The notes under the pieces: generated by a model
The model's input: the letters and a program-made list of their open reading frames with translations, nothing else
Databases searched by the model: none
Told to the model about the DNA's origin: nothing
Translations under genes and position numbers: made by a program
Shown: positions 9,642 to 18,326 of the stretch, piece by piece
Numbering within the stretch: position 1 is the stretch's first letter
How the letters are laid out: each line of letters starts with the position of its first letter
Source of the DNA: Mycolicibacterium canariasense
GTDB taxonomy: Bacteria; Actinomycetota; Actinomycetes; Mycobacteriales; Mycobacteriaceae
DNA length: 64,000 nucleotides
Assembly (NCBI RefSeq): GCF_002101555.1
Contig: NZ_LQOL01000019.1
Location: 93,289-157,288 of the forward strand
Direction of reading: 5' to 3'

Positions 9642-10658
<1,017 letters not shown>

Positions 10659-10676
10659 GTCGTTTAGGCTGGCCAC

Positions 10677-10847
10677 ATGGCCGAGAAACCGGAAGAAGAC
10701 GACACCAAGCGCAAGTTCCGGGAGGCGTTGGAACGCAAGAAGGCGCAATCGTCGGCGGGTGCGGCGCGCACCGACGGCGGCCGCAAGCAGGCCCGCGCCC
10801 ATGGCGCGGCGGAGAACCGTCGGGAGTTCCGCCGCAAGAGCGGTTAG
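10677..10847 (+). CDS. Small charged protein, DUF5302-like
   Basis: A 56-residue highly charged protein (start MAEKPEEDDTKRKFREALERK; Arg, Lys and Glu rich, no hydrophobic segment) that resembles the actinobacterial DUF5302 family. It starts 18 bases after the PPOX stop and probably shares its transcript. Its stop overlaps the stop of the convergent acyltransferase gene by four bases. The function is unknown; an RNA- or ribosome-associated role would be a guess from charge alone. Confidence 0.7.
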   Translation: MAEKPEEDDTKRKFREALERKKAQSSAGAARTDGGRKQARAHGAAENRREFRRKSG

Positions 10848-12112
10848 CGTGCGAGGCTGCGCGCCGCCGCCAGCGCGGTGAGCAGCACCGCCACGCACAG
10901 CACGCCGGGGCCCTTCAGTCCCCAGCCGACCGAGGCCAGGGTGGCGGCACCGGCGACGCAGAGCAACGTCCCCACCGTGGCGCTGCGCGCCGCGGTGACG
11001 GTGCCGCCGTCCCAGTAGGGCAGTGGATTGTTCTCCAGCGGGCGCAGCGCGACGAACAGGACGGCGACCACGGCGGCCATGATCACCAACTGGGCGATGC
11101 TCAGCGCGACGAAATGCGGTTGCCCGGGATAGCGCGGCAGCCCGAGTTGGTCGAACAGCAGATGCATGCCGAGCAGCGCGGGCATATGCCACAGGTACAG
11201 GGTCATCGCCCCGCTGTTGCCGATCGCGGTCAGCCACCACACCCGGGGCCGGCGGGCCCACCGAGTGATCGCGGGCGCCGCGGCGATCGCCAAGGCGCAC
11301 ATCATGATTGCGTGTCCCGCCATCAGCAGCGACGGCGGCGCCATGTTCTTCAGGTGTTGCCCATCGATGCCGACCAGGCTCAGCTCGTACGGCCCGAACC
11401 GCAGCAGGGCCATATTGGCGGCCAGCATCGTCACACCCAGCACCGCGGCTGCGGACGGACCTAGCAGGCCCCGCCGGTAGGCCACTCCGAACAGGCCCGG
11501 CAGCAGCCACGCCGTCAGGTTCGCATACCCCAGCCAACCCAGCCCCGGGTCGTCGAGGCGCACCGCGTCGACCACCGCGACGAACCCGTAGCCGAGCGCC
11601 ACCGCGCCGGCGAGCCGGGCCGTGGTGGTGATCCGGGTCAGCAGCGGAACGGCCGCGAGCACAAGGACATACGCGCCCAAGAACCACAACAATTGGGTCG
11701 AGATACCGGCGATCGGCTCGTAGACGTGCACCGGCACCGTGCGGTGCAGCACCATCAGCGCGACCGCCCAGAACGCCAGGTAGTAGAAGACCGGCCGGTA
11801 CAACCGGGTGCAGCGCTTCAACAGCCAGCCGCCCCAATCGCCGTGATAGGTCTGGACAGACCCGGCGACGCCGGCGAAGAAAAACAGCGGCATGATCTGG
11901 AACACCCAGGTCAGAGCCTGGAAGACGGCCGAGGTGGTGAGCAGGTTGTCCCAATGGAACACCTCGTCGGTGATGATGCTGGTGGCCATCACGGTGTGTC
12001 CGGCGATCACGCCGAGCAGGGACACGATGCGGATGACGTCGAGGGCGCGATCGCGGTCGGGCGGGGTGGCGCTGGCGACCTCGGCGACGGAGGGAAACGC
12101 GGTCACGGGCAT
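10844..12112 (-). CDS. Integral membrane acyltransferase, acyltransferase-3 family
   Basis: The 422-residue product has about ten to eleven membrane helices and opens with the acyltransferase-3 signature (RDRALDVIRIVSLLGVIAGHT, about 20-40), where the Arg and His are typical catalytic or donor-binding positions. Relatives O-acylate cell-surface sugars, peptidoglycan or glycolipids from the outer face of the membrane; the acceptor here is unknown. It lies downstream of an MFS gene on the same strand, but a strong hairpin separates them, so it probably has its own promoter. Confidence 0.82.
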   Translation of the reverse strand: MPVTAFPSVAEVASATPPDRDRALDVIRIVSLLGVIAGHTVMATSIITDEVFHWDNLLTTSAVFQALTWVFQIMPLFFFAGVAGSVQTYHGDWGGWLLKRCTRLYRPVFYYLAFWAVALMVLHRTVPVHVYEPIAGISTQLLWFLGAYVLVLAAVPLLTRITTTARLAGAVALGYGFVAVVDAVRLDDPGLGWLGYANLTAWLLPGLFGVAYRRGLLGPSAAAVLGVTMLAANMALLRFGPYELSLVGIDGQHLKNMAPPSLLMAGHAIMMCALAIAAAPAITRWARRPRVWWLTAIGNSGAMTLYLWHMPALLGMHLLFDQLGLPRYPGQPHFVALSIAQLVIMAAVVAVLFVALRPLENNPLPYWDGGTVTAARSATVGTLLCVAGAATLASVGWGLKGPGVLCVAVLLTALAAARSLAR

Positions 12113-12174
12113 GGCTCGACGCTAAGCCGGGCACACCCGTACCGCCTGAGTAGAACCACTCAAACCCCGGCGAC

Positions 12175-12217
12175 TTGTGGAGCCGCAGCCGGACTCAGTC
12201 CGGCTGCGGCTCCACAA
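12175..12217 (-). terminator. Perfect 21-bp hairpin terminator after the MFS gene
   Basis: Two 21-base arms (12175-12195 and 12197-12217) are perfect reverse complements around a single base; with loop constraints the stem is about 19 pairs. It begins one base after the MFS stop codon and has no T tract, as is common for mycobacterial intrinsic terminators. It separates the MFS operon from the acyltransferase gene. Confidence 0.85.
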
Positions 12218-12218
12218 A

Positions 12219-13430
12219 TCACACGCCGGCGGGGGTATCGCGGCGTTCCTGCACCAGGATGGCCGCCAGGCACAGCACGGCCAGCACCCCGACCGCCGTC
12301 GCGAACACCTCGCCGGCGGTGCGCAACCCCCAGGCGTGCGCGGCCAGGCCGGCGCCCACCACGGGCAGCGAGATGGCCACGTACGCCACCACGAAGTAGG
12401 TCGAGCTGACCTCGGCGCGGCGCTCGGTTGGAACCTGCTCGACGATGGCGGCCAGGCCCCGGCTGAAGCTGATGCCCTGCCCGGTGCCGGCAATCAACGC
12501 CGCCACCAGGATGCCGACCAGCGACGAAAGCCGCAGCGCCACAACCAGAATCGCCATGCCCAGCACCAGGATGGCGCACCCTGCCGCGACTGCGCGCGCC
12601 GGGGTGATCCGCCGGCCCAGCAGCTGTGCTACTGCCGAGGCGACGAAGATCGACGCCGCAATCGCGCCGCCGACGGCATGGTTCCCGATGCCCGCGACAT
12701 TGGCCACGAACGACGGCGCCACCGAGGTGAACAAGCCCGTCACGGCGAAGCCGGCGAACGCAGCGGTGGCGGCGGTCAGGAACACGGCCCGTGCCTCGGC
12801 GGGGATAGACAACCGCTGGAAGCCGATCCGGCCGGTGCGGTCGGAGGTCTCCGGGACGATCAGGACCGCTGCGATCGCCAGTACCACGAGCGCGATGTGC
12901 ACCACGAACGGCACCACCAGCGGGTGGGGGACGTACTGCACCAGCAGTCCGGCCAGGATGGGCCCGCTCCCCAGGCCGCCGATGTTGGCGACCGTCGCGA
13001 CCATGGCGCCGCGCTCACGCTCCGCGGCGGGCAGCGCTTCCACCACGGCGGCGGTCGCAGTTCCGGTGAAGATACCCGCCGACAGGCCGGACAGCAGGCG
13101 TCCCACCAAGAGCACGGGCACGCTGTCGGAGAAGAGGAAGACAACGGCGCTGGCCAGCGCGAACGCCAGACCGCCGAGCAGTACCGGGCGCCGCCCGATC
13201 GCGTCGGACCAGCCGCCGACCACGAGGAGGGCGCCGAGCACACCGATGGCGTAGGCGGCATAGACGATCGTGGTGGTGAGCACCGCGAAATGCATCTGCG
13301 CCGCATAGAGCGCGTACATCGGCGTCGGCAACGTGGTGCCGAGCATGACGGCGGCGAACGCGAAGGCCAGCAGCGGAAAGGCCAGACGGCGGCGGGTGCT
13401 CACTCGCGTGAACAACGCCGCCGCCGCCAT
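12219..13430 (-). CDS. MFS transporter (drug/metabolite efflux type)
   Basis: A 403-residue transporter with about 12 helices. The loop 2-3 signature reads GGWSDAIGRRPVLLGG (near 75-90), and a motif C-like GGLGSGPILAGLL lies near 145, which suits proton-driven antiporters that export small molecules. I chose ATG 13430; longer in-frame extension has no membrane or family signal. It lies 29 bases downstream of the symporter gene and is probably the third gene of the DUF485-symporter-MFS operon. The substrate is unknown. Confidence 0.85.
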   Translation of the reverse strand: MAAAALFTRVSTRRRLAFPLLAFAFAAVMLGTTLPTPMYALYAAQMHFAVLTTTIVYAAYAIGVLGALLVVGGWSDAIGRRPVLLGGLAFALASAVVFLFSDSVPVLLVGRLLSGLSAGIFTGTATAAVVEALPAAERERGAMVATVANIGGLGSGPILAGLLVQYVPHPLVVPFVVHIALVVLAIAAVLIVPETSDRTGRIGFQRLSIPAEARAVFLTAATAAFAGFAVTGLFTSVAPSFVANVAGIGNHAVGGAIAASIFVASAVAQLLGRRITPARAVAAGCAILVLGMAILVVALRLSSLVGILVAALIAGTGQGISFSRGLAAIVEQVPTERRAEVSSTYFVVAYVAISLPVVGAGLAAHAWGLRTAGEVFATAVGVLAVLCLAAILVQERRDTPAGV

Positions 13431-13459
13431 GGGTAATCCGGTACCCGTTGTGATACTCG

Positions 13460-15091
13460 CTAATGCACGATGGCCTTCTCCGCGCCGACACCGGTGAGCG
13501 AACGCACCTCCATCTCGGCGTCGATTTCCGGATTGCCCCTGTCCTTCGATGTCAGGGTGCCGACGATGCCGAGTAGGAAGGCCAGCGGGATGGACACGAT
13601 GCCGGGATTGGCCAGCGGGAACCACGCGAAGTCGGCACCGGGGATCATCGCGGTCTTCGAGCCCGAGACGGCGGGGGAGAAGACGATCAGCACGATGGTC
13701 GAGATCAGCCCGCCGTACATGCTCCACAGCGCGCCGCGGGTGTTGAACCGGCGCCAGTACAGCGAGTACACGATGGTGGGCAGGTTGGCCGCGGCGGCCA
13801 CCGCGAAGGCCAGTGCCACCAAGAAGGCGATGTTCTGCCCGTTGGCCAGGATGCCCAAGCCGATGGCCACCAGGCCGAGCACCACCGCGGTGATCCGGGA
13901 GACCCTGACCTGCTCCTCCTCGGTGACCTTGTGGCCCTTGAGGACACTGGCATAGACGTCATGCGCGAAGGACGCCGACGCCGTGATGGTCAGGCCGGCC
14001 ACCACCGCCAGGATGGTGGCGAACGCCACCGCCGAGATGATGCCGAGCAGCACCACGCCACCCAGTTCCAGGGCCAGCAGTGGGGCCGCCGAGTTCTGCC
14101 CGCCGGCCGCCGACAGGATGCGGTCCGGTCCGACGATCGCGGCGGCGCCGTAGCCCAGCACCAGGGTGAACAGGTAGAAGGCGCCGATGAGGGCGATCGC
14201 CCACACCACCGAGCGACGGGCCTCCTTGGCCGTGGGCACGGTGTAAAAGCGCATCAGCACGTGCGGCAGCCCCGCGGTACCCAGCACCAGCGCCAGCCCC
14301 AGCGACAGGAAGTTGATCTTCGATTCCGTCGACCCGCCGTATTGAGCGCCGGGAGCCAGCACGTCGCGGCCGGCCACGCCCGTGGTGGTGGCGTCGGAGA
14401 CGGCCGACTGGGCGGCGCCGAGGATGTCGGAGAAGTTCAGCCCGAACTTGGCCAGCACCATGACGGTCATCAGGCCGGCACCGGTGATCAGCAGGACGGC
14501 CTTGATGATCTGCACCCAGGTGGTGCCCTTCATGCCACCGACCAGGACGTAGACGATCATCAGGATGCCGACGACGGCGATCACCAGCGACTGGCCCGCC
14601 TTGCTGTGCACGTTGAGCAGCAGGGCGACCAGGCCGCCGGCGCCGGCCATCTGGGCCAGCAGGTAGAACAGCGACACCGTCAACGTCGTGGTGGCGGCCG
14701 CCAGCCGGACCGGCCGTTGCTTGAGCCGGAAGCTCAGCACGTCGGCCATGGTGAACCGGCCGGTGTTGCGCAGCAGTTCGGCCACCAGCAGCAGGGCCAC
14801 CAGCCAGGCCACCAGGAAGCCGATCGAGTACAGGAACCCGTCGTAGCCGTATACCGCGATGGCCCCGGCGATGCCCAGGAAACTGGCCGCCGACAGATAG
14901 TCACCGGCGATGGCGATGCCGTTCTGTGGTCCGGAGAAAGCACGGCCGCCGGTGAAGAACTGGTCGGCGGACTTGTTGTTACCGCTGGCGCGGATCACCA
15001 CGTACATGGTGACGGCGACGAACAGACCGAAGATGGCGATGTTGGCGACCGGGTTGCCCACCGACTCGGCCGCGGCGACGAGGGTGGTCAC
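13460..15091 (-). CDS. Sodium:solute symporter, ActP/MctC-like
   Basis: The 543-residue, roughly 13-helix protein belongs to the solute:sodium symporter family, with the ActP-like GGRAFSGPQNGIAIAGDYLSA block near 50 and LGTAGLPHVLMRFYTV near 275. ActP and MctC import acetate, pyruvate or propionate with a cation. The four-base overlap with an upstream DUF485 gene is the classic arrangement. A second, diverged symporter of the same family sits at 24125-25855 under two-component control, so this genome region holds two monocarboxylate uptake systems. Confidence 0.9.
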   Translation of the reverse strand: MTTLVAAAESVGNPVANIAIFGLFVAVTMYVVIRASGNNKSADQFFTGGRAFSGPQNGIAIAGDYLSAASFLGIAGAIAVYGYDGFLYSIGFLVAWLVALLLVAELLRNTGRFTMADVLSFRLKQRPVRLAAATTTLTVSLFYLLAQMAGAGGLVALLLNVHSKAGQSLVIAVVGILMIVYVLVGGMKGTTWVQIIKAVLLITGAGLMTVMVLAKFGLNFSDILGAAQSAVSDATTTGVAGRDVLAPGAQYGGSTESKINFLSLGLALVLGTAGLPHVLMRFYTVPTAKEARRSVVWAIALIGAFYLFTLVLGYGAAAIVGPDRILSAAGGQNSAAPLLALELGGVVLLGIISAVAFATILAVVAGLTITASASFAHDVYASVLKGHKVTEEEQVRVSRITAVVLGLVAIGLGILANGQNIAFLVALAFAVAAAANLPTIVYSLYWRRFNTRGALWSMYGGLISTIVLIVFSPAVSGSKTAMIPGADFAWFPLANPGIVSIPLAFLLGIVGTLTSKDRGNPEIDAEMEVRSLTGVGAEKAIVH

Positions 15092-15429
15092 TTCGCCGGG
15101 CCTTCCATCTCGGACCGGATGGCCGCGGCCCGCGGATCCAGCTCACGGTTGGCGAACCGCACGTAGATGCCGGTGATGAGGAAGGTGGTGACGAACTGCC
15201 CCAGACCGAGCAGCAGCCCGACATTGACATTGCCGAACACCTTGGTGGCCATGAAGTCGTGGGCGAAGGCACCGAGCACCACGTACAGCCCGTACCAGAT
15301 GAGGAAGAACGCCGTCATCGGGAACACGAAGCGCCGCAGCTTGCTGCGCAGCTCCTGGAACTCGGGGCTGTCCTGCACGTGCAGGAACTCGGCGCCCGTG
15401 GGGGCGGGCGGACTGTCTGTTGTGGGCAC
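15088..15429 (-). CDS. DUF485 membrane protein, symporter partner
   Basis: The 113-residue product has the DUF485 pattern: a cytosolic start, FQELRSKLRRFVFPMT, a helix (FFLIWYGLYVVLGAF), a loop and a second helix (LLLGLGQFVTTFLITGIYV), then RFANRELDP. Members nearly always precede ActP-type symporters and are thought to assist them. The GTG at 15429 has GAGGAG just upstream. It overlaps the symporter start by four bases. Confidence 0.9.
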   Translation of the reverse strand: MPTTDSPPAPTGAEFLHVQDSPEFQELRSKLRRFVFPMTAFFLIWYGLYVVLGAFAHDFMATKVFGNVNVGLLLGLGQFVTTFLITGIYVRFANRELDPRAAAIRSEMEGPAK

Positions 15430-15470
15430 CGGTGACTCCTCGAGGTCGACTGTGAACCAGCTTGGAGTCG

Positions 15471-15494
15471 AACATAAATGAGATGTGAGTCACA
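15471..15494 (-). promoter_or_regulatory. Promoter and palindrome for the DUF485/symporter operon
   Basis: On the minus strand a TATGTT -10-like box (15471-15476) lies about 40 bases before the GTG. An 11-base palindrome TGTGA-G-TCACA (15484-15494) lies at the expected -35 position. The half-sites are those of CRP-family regulators, but the usual spacing is six bases, not one, so this may be a different factor. Confidence 0.35.
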
Positions 15495-15563
15495 CGGGTA
15501 TGGTCGGCGCCGAAGCTTCTGGCCGGTGCGCCGAACGGTCGGTGGGTGGCGGTGAGCGGCGGG

Positions 15564-15992
15564 CTACGCCGGGCGCCGGACCAGTTCGACCACCGGAATC
15601 ACCCGCGCGGTCTTGCGCTGGTAGTCGCCGAACTGCGGTTCGACCGCGACTTGCTTGTCGTAGATGCTGTCGCGCTCGGCGCCTTCGAGCACCCGAGCGG
15701 TCACCGGGAAGGTCTCGGTCTTCCACTCGACGGTGACGTCGGGATGCGCGACGAGGTTGTGGAACCAGTCCGGGTTGGTGTCGGCGCCGCCCTTGCTGGC
15801 GAAGATGTAGATGCGGTCGCCGTCGACCAGGGGAACCAGCGGAGCGATGCGTTCCGTGCCGGATTTCGCGCCGAAGTGGTGCACCAGCACCAACGGCTTG
15901 CCTTCGAACATGCCGCCCGCGGTGCCGCCGTTGGCCCGGAACTCGCCGATCACCTCGCGGTTCATCGCATCGAAATCGAACGTTTCTGTCAT
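15564..15992 (-). CDS. Deazaflavin (F420)-dependent nitroreductase, Ddn-like
   Basis: A 142-residue split-barrel protein of the actinobacterial Ddn/FDOR family. It has the KPLVLVHHFGAKSG strand, the PLVPLVDGDRIYIFASKGGA block and NPDWFHNLVAHPDVTVEW, all typical of F420H2-dependent enzymes that reduce quinones, nitro compounds or other acceptors. A mid-protein Gly-Gly-Ala-Asp turn contacts the cofactor in relatives. It stands alone between divergent or parallel neighbours and with fbiC and the Rv1155-like gene gives three F420-linked genes in the window. Confidence 0.9.
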   Translation of the reverse strand: MTETFDFDAMNREVIGEFRANGGTAGGMFEGKPLVLVHHFGAKSGTERIAPLVPLVDGDRIYIFASKGGADTNPDWFHNLVAHPDVTVEWKTETFPVTARVLEGAERDSIYDKQVAVEPQFGDYQRKTARVIPVVELVRRPA

Positions 15993-16028
15993 GGTGTTCC
16001 TCCCTGTCGTCGCCTTCTTGACGAACTG

Positions 16029-16664
16029 TCAGAACCCCGGATTGATTCCGGGACGTCCCGCTCGGTGCTGTCGGACAAGATCTGCCGCCCAGGACGGTGC
16101 CTGGGCTTTGTCCGGTTGCCGCAGAGCCTGGTCGATCACCAAGGTCTGCAGGATCTCTTCTAGGCGGTTGCGGGGAAACCGCTTCTCGGCCTCGGCAATG
16201 GCTGAGGCAAACGCGACGCGTAACGGCGCTGGGCCGAACTCGATCTCCACCCCGCGGCGTAGGTAGTGCGCTATGGGGCCCCGGCGCTGGGGGATTCCTG
16301 GTGTGGTGTGCAGGGCTATCGCTTCCCAGACGGTGTCGATCTTCGCCGCGTTCCAGCCGTGCCGGCTCAGGAACGCGGCGGCGGCATCGGCACCCTCCAC
16401 CTCGAACCGCGCCGGGCCGTCATACCGATCCGCCGTTCCCGCGTCATGGAAAAGCGCTGCGAGGCAGAGTGACTCGGTGTCTAGATTCGGCACTCCATCG
16501 CGCAGTGCCGCCTGCCGTCCGAGCACGAACGTCCGGACGCTGTGGTGGTAGATCTGCGGATGCACGACTTCCCGAACGTGTGCGGCCGCGGCAGACATGA
16601 TGCCGCTACCGGCTCCGTCAGTGTCGATCCCCATCGTCTTCATCAAATCCACGGTGGCACTCAT
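16029..16664 (-). CDS. HD-domain protein
   Basis: The 211-residue product carries an HD metal-binding core: HHSVRTFVLGRQAA near 40, then ALFHDAGTADRY near 70 and AIALHTTPG near 115. The pattern resembles small HD hydrolases related to cyanamide hydratase and to nucleotide phosphohydrolases; the exact substrate cannot be told. It is the last gene of a three-gene minus-strand operon and starts directly after the stop codon of the oxidoreductase gene, so it is probably translationally coupled. Confidence 0.8.
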   Translation of the reverse strand: MSATVDLMKTMGIDTDGAGSGIMSAAAAHVREVVHPQIYHHSVRTFVLGRQAALRDGVPNLDTESLCLAALFHDAGTADRYDGPARFEVEGADAAAAFLSRHGWNAAKIDTVWEAIALHTTPGIPQRRGPIAHYLRRGVEIEFGPAPLRVAFASAIAEAEKRFPRNRLEEILQTLVIDQALRQPDKAQAPSWAADLVRQHRAGRPGINPGF

Positions 16665-17654
16665 CTAGTCGAAGGTCAGCACGATCCGGCCGCGGATGCC
16701 GCCGGATTGAATGGCCCGATGGGCTGCGGCAGCCTCGGCAGCCGGATAGGTTCGCCCCACCCGCAGAGTCAGCAGCCCTTTCTCGGCCAGCACGCGGAGC
16801 TCGTCGAGTTTGGCGTGGGCGTGGGTGTATTCCGGGACGAAGACCTCTCGGACGGTGATAGCCCGGTCTGCACGTGGGTCTGGGCCGTCGCGCAGTTCCC
16901 AGCCGCGGACCGTGGCAAGCTGCCCGCCGTCGCGCAGTGCGGGCACAACGTCAATCCCTTGCAACGAACCGTCGACGACGGCGTCGACCCCGCCGGGCCA
17001 CCACTGGCGGATGCGCTCCCCGACCCCGGGGCCGCGGGCAACGATCTGGTCGGCGCCCAAGTCCGCGACCAGCGTCTCGTCGGCGGGCGCGGCGTCGGCG
17101 ATCACGCGCAGCCCATCGGCCTTGGCCAGCTGGATGGTGTACCCGCCCACCGCCCCGGCCGCGCCCGTGACGGCGATCGTTTGGCCGGGATGCAAGTTCA
17201 GCATGTCGAGGGCGAGGCGTGCAGTCAGGCCGTTCATCGGCAATGTCGCCGCAGCCGTATGAGTGCTGCCCGCCGGAGCGAGCGTGACTTGATCCGGGCC
17301 CACCACCAAGTATTCGGCGTACGCGCCGCCGGTCGCGTCGATCGGCATGACAATCACCATCACGCGGTCACCGACGTGCAGATCGGTCTGCGCGTCGGCG
17401 CCGATCTCGTCGACGACACCGGCGGCTTCCATACCGGGGATGAACGGAGGACGCAACGGGCCGGAGCGCAACTGTTCGTCGAGGTCTCCGGCGCGCAACA
17501 AGGTGTCGCCCGGGTTGACCGTGGCGGCATGCACTCGAACGCGGATCTGCCGTGCTCCGGTGGCCGGCATCGGCACTTCGACCAGCTTGAGGACTTCCGG
17601 TCCGCCGTACTCGGTGAGACCGACGGCTTTCATCAGCCGGGGGTGCGGCTTCAT
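16665..17654 (-). CDS. Zinc-free MDR oxidoreductase (quinone oxidoreductase-like)
   Basis: A 329-residue medium-chain dehydrogenase/reductase without the structural-zinc cysteines, so of the NADPH:quinone oxidoreductase type. It has the VHAATVNPGDTLLRAG segment, GMEAAGVVDEIG, and the NADPH-binding VTGAAGAVGGYTIQLA near 150. Two starts are possible, ATG 17654 and ATG 17633; I prefer 17654 because it overlaps the previous stop as ATGA. Its partners are an NTF2-like protein upstream and an HD protein downstream. Confidence 0.85.
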   Translation of the reverse strand: MKPHPRLMKAVGLTEYGGPEVLKLVEVPMPATGARQIRVRVHAATVNPGDTLLRAGDLDEQLRSGPLRPPFIPGMEAAGVVDEIGADAQTDLHVGDRVMVIVMPIDATGGAYAEYLVVGPDQVTLAPAGSTHTAAATLPMNGLTARLALDMLNLHPGQTIAVTGAAGAVGGYTIQLAKADGLRVIADAAPADETLVADLGADQIVARGPGVGERIRQWWPGGVDAVVDGSLQGIDVVPALRDGGQLATVRGWELRDGPDPRADRAITVREVFVPEYTHAHAKLDELRVLAEKGLLTLRVGRTYPAAEAAAAHRAIQSGGIRGRIVLTFD

Positions 17655-18124
17655 CACAACCCGAGTTCGGTGAGGCCGGGATGGTCGGCGGGCCGCGGCT
17701 CCGCACTGTCCCAGTGGAAGAGGCGGGCGGAATCGGTGATGCGGACGTCGTTGATGCTGGCGTGCCTGATCTTCATCAAGCCGTCCGGAGCGAACTCCCA
17801 GTTCTCGTTGCCGTAAGCACGGAACCACTGACCGGTGTCGTCGTGATATTCGTAGGCGAATCGAACGGCAATACGGTTCTCACCATGTGCCCACAGTTCT
17901 TTGACCAGCCGGTAGTCGTGTTCGGAGGCCCATTTGCCGGAGAGGAACTCGATGATCTGATCTCTGCCCCGAAGGAAGGTGGACCGGTTCCGCCACCAGC
18001 TGTCCTGCGTATAGCCCAGGGCGACGCGCTGCGGATCGCGCGTGTTCCAGAGGTTCTCGCCGGCTCGTACTTTCGCGATCGCGGACTCGTCGGTGAAAGG
18101 AGGCACCAGTGCGGATACCGTCAT
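17654..18124 (-). CDS. NTF2-like protein, DUF1348 family
   Basis: The 156-residue product is a small cone-shaped NTF2/SnoaL-fold protein: [46 protein letters not shown] and the C-terminal [20 protein letters not shown] match DUF1348. Family members are often called nuclear-transport-factor-2-like with unknown activity. I chose ATG 18124, where the homology starts. It heads a three-gene operon below the LuxR-type regulator gene, which is transcribed the same way with a 202-base gap. Confidence 0.85.
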   Translation of the reverse strand: MTVSALVPPFTDESAIAKVRAGENLWNTRDPQRVALGYTQDSWWRNRSTFLRGRDQIIEFLSGKWASEHDYRLVKELWAHGENRIAVRFAYEYHDDTGQWFRAYGNENWEFAPDGLMKIRHASINDVRITDSARLFHWDSAEPRPADHPGLTELGL

Positions 18125-18203
18125 GCTGATCTCCAGGCATCGAAGGTGTGGACACGTCATCCGTCGCCGTCGAACGACGTAGGGGACAACCTCACCCAGT
18201 GTC

Positions 18204-18216
18204 GTCGCCAGGCGAC
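18204..18216. promoter_or_regulatory. Palindrome upstream of the NTF2/MDR/HD operon
   Basis: GTCGCC-A-GGCGAC is a perfect 6-base inverted repeat about 80 bases upstream of the NTF2-like start, in the gap below the LuxR-type regulator gene. It could be an operator or a small hairpin ending that regulator's transcript. I cannot tell which. Confidence 0.25.
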
Positions 18217-18326
18217 GGGGGCGAATCTGCCATCGGACAGTCCACCCCGACAGTGTTGGTGTGTCCGGCCCGCCCCGCGACCAGTCCCGCCGTCATCTGG
18301 GTGCGCGTCGTGAACCGCTCCGCCCG

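Noticed and set aside
15484..15494. Canonical CRP site before the symporter operon
   Set aside because: TGTGA and TCACA half-sites are one base apart, not six, so it is recorded only as a palindrome.
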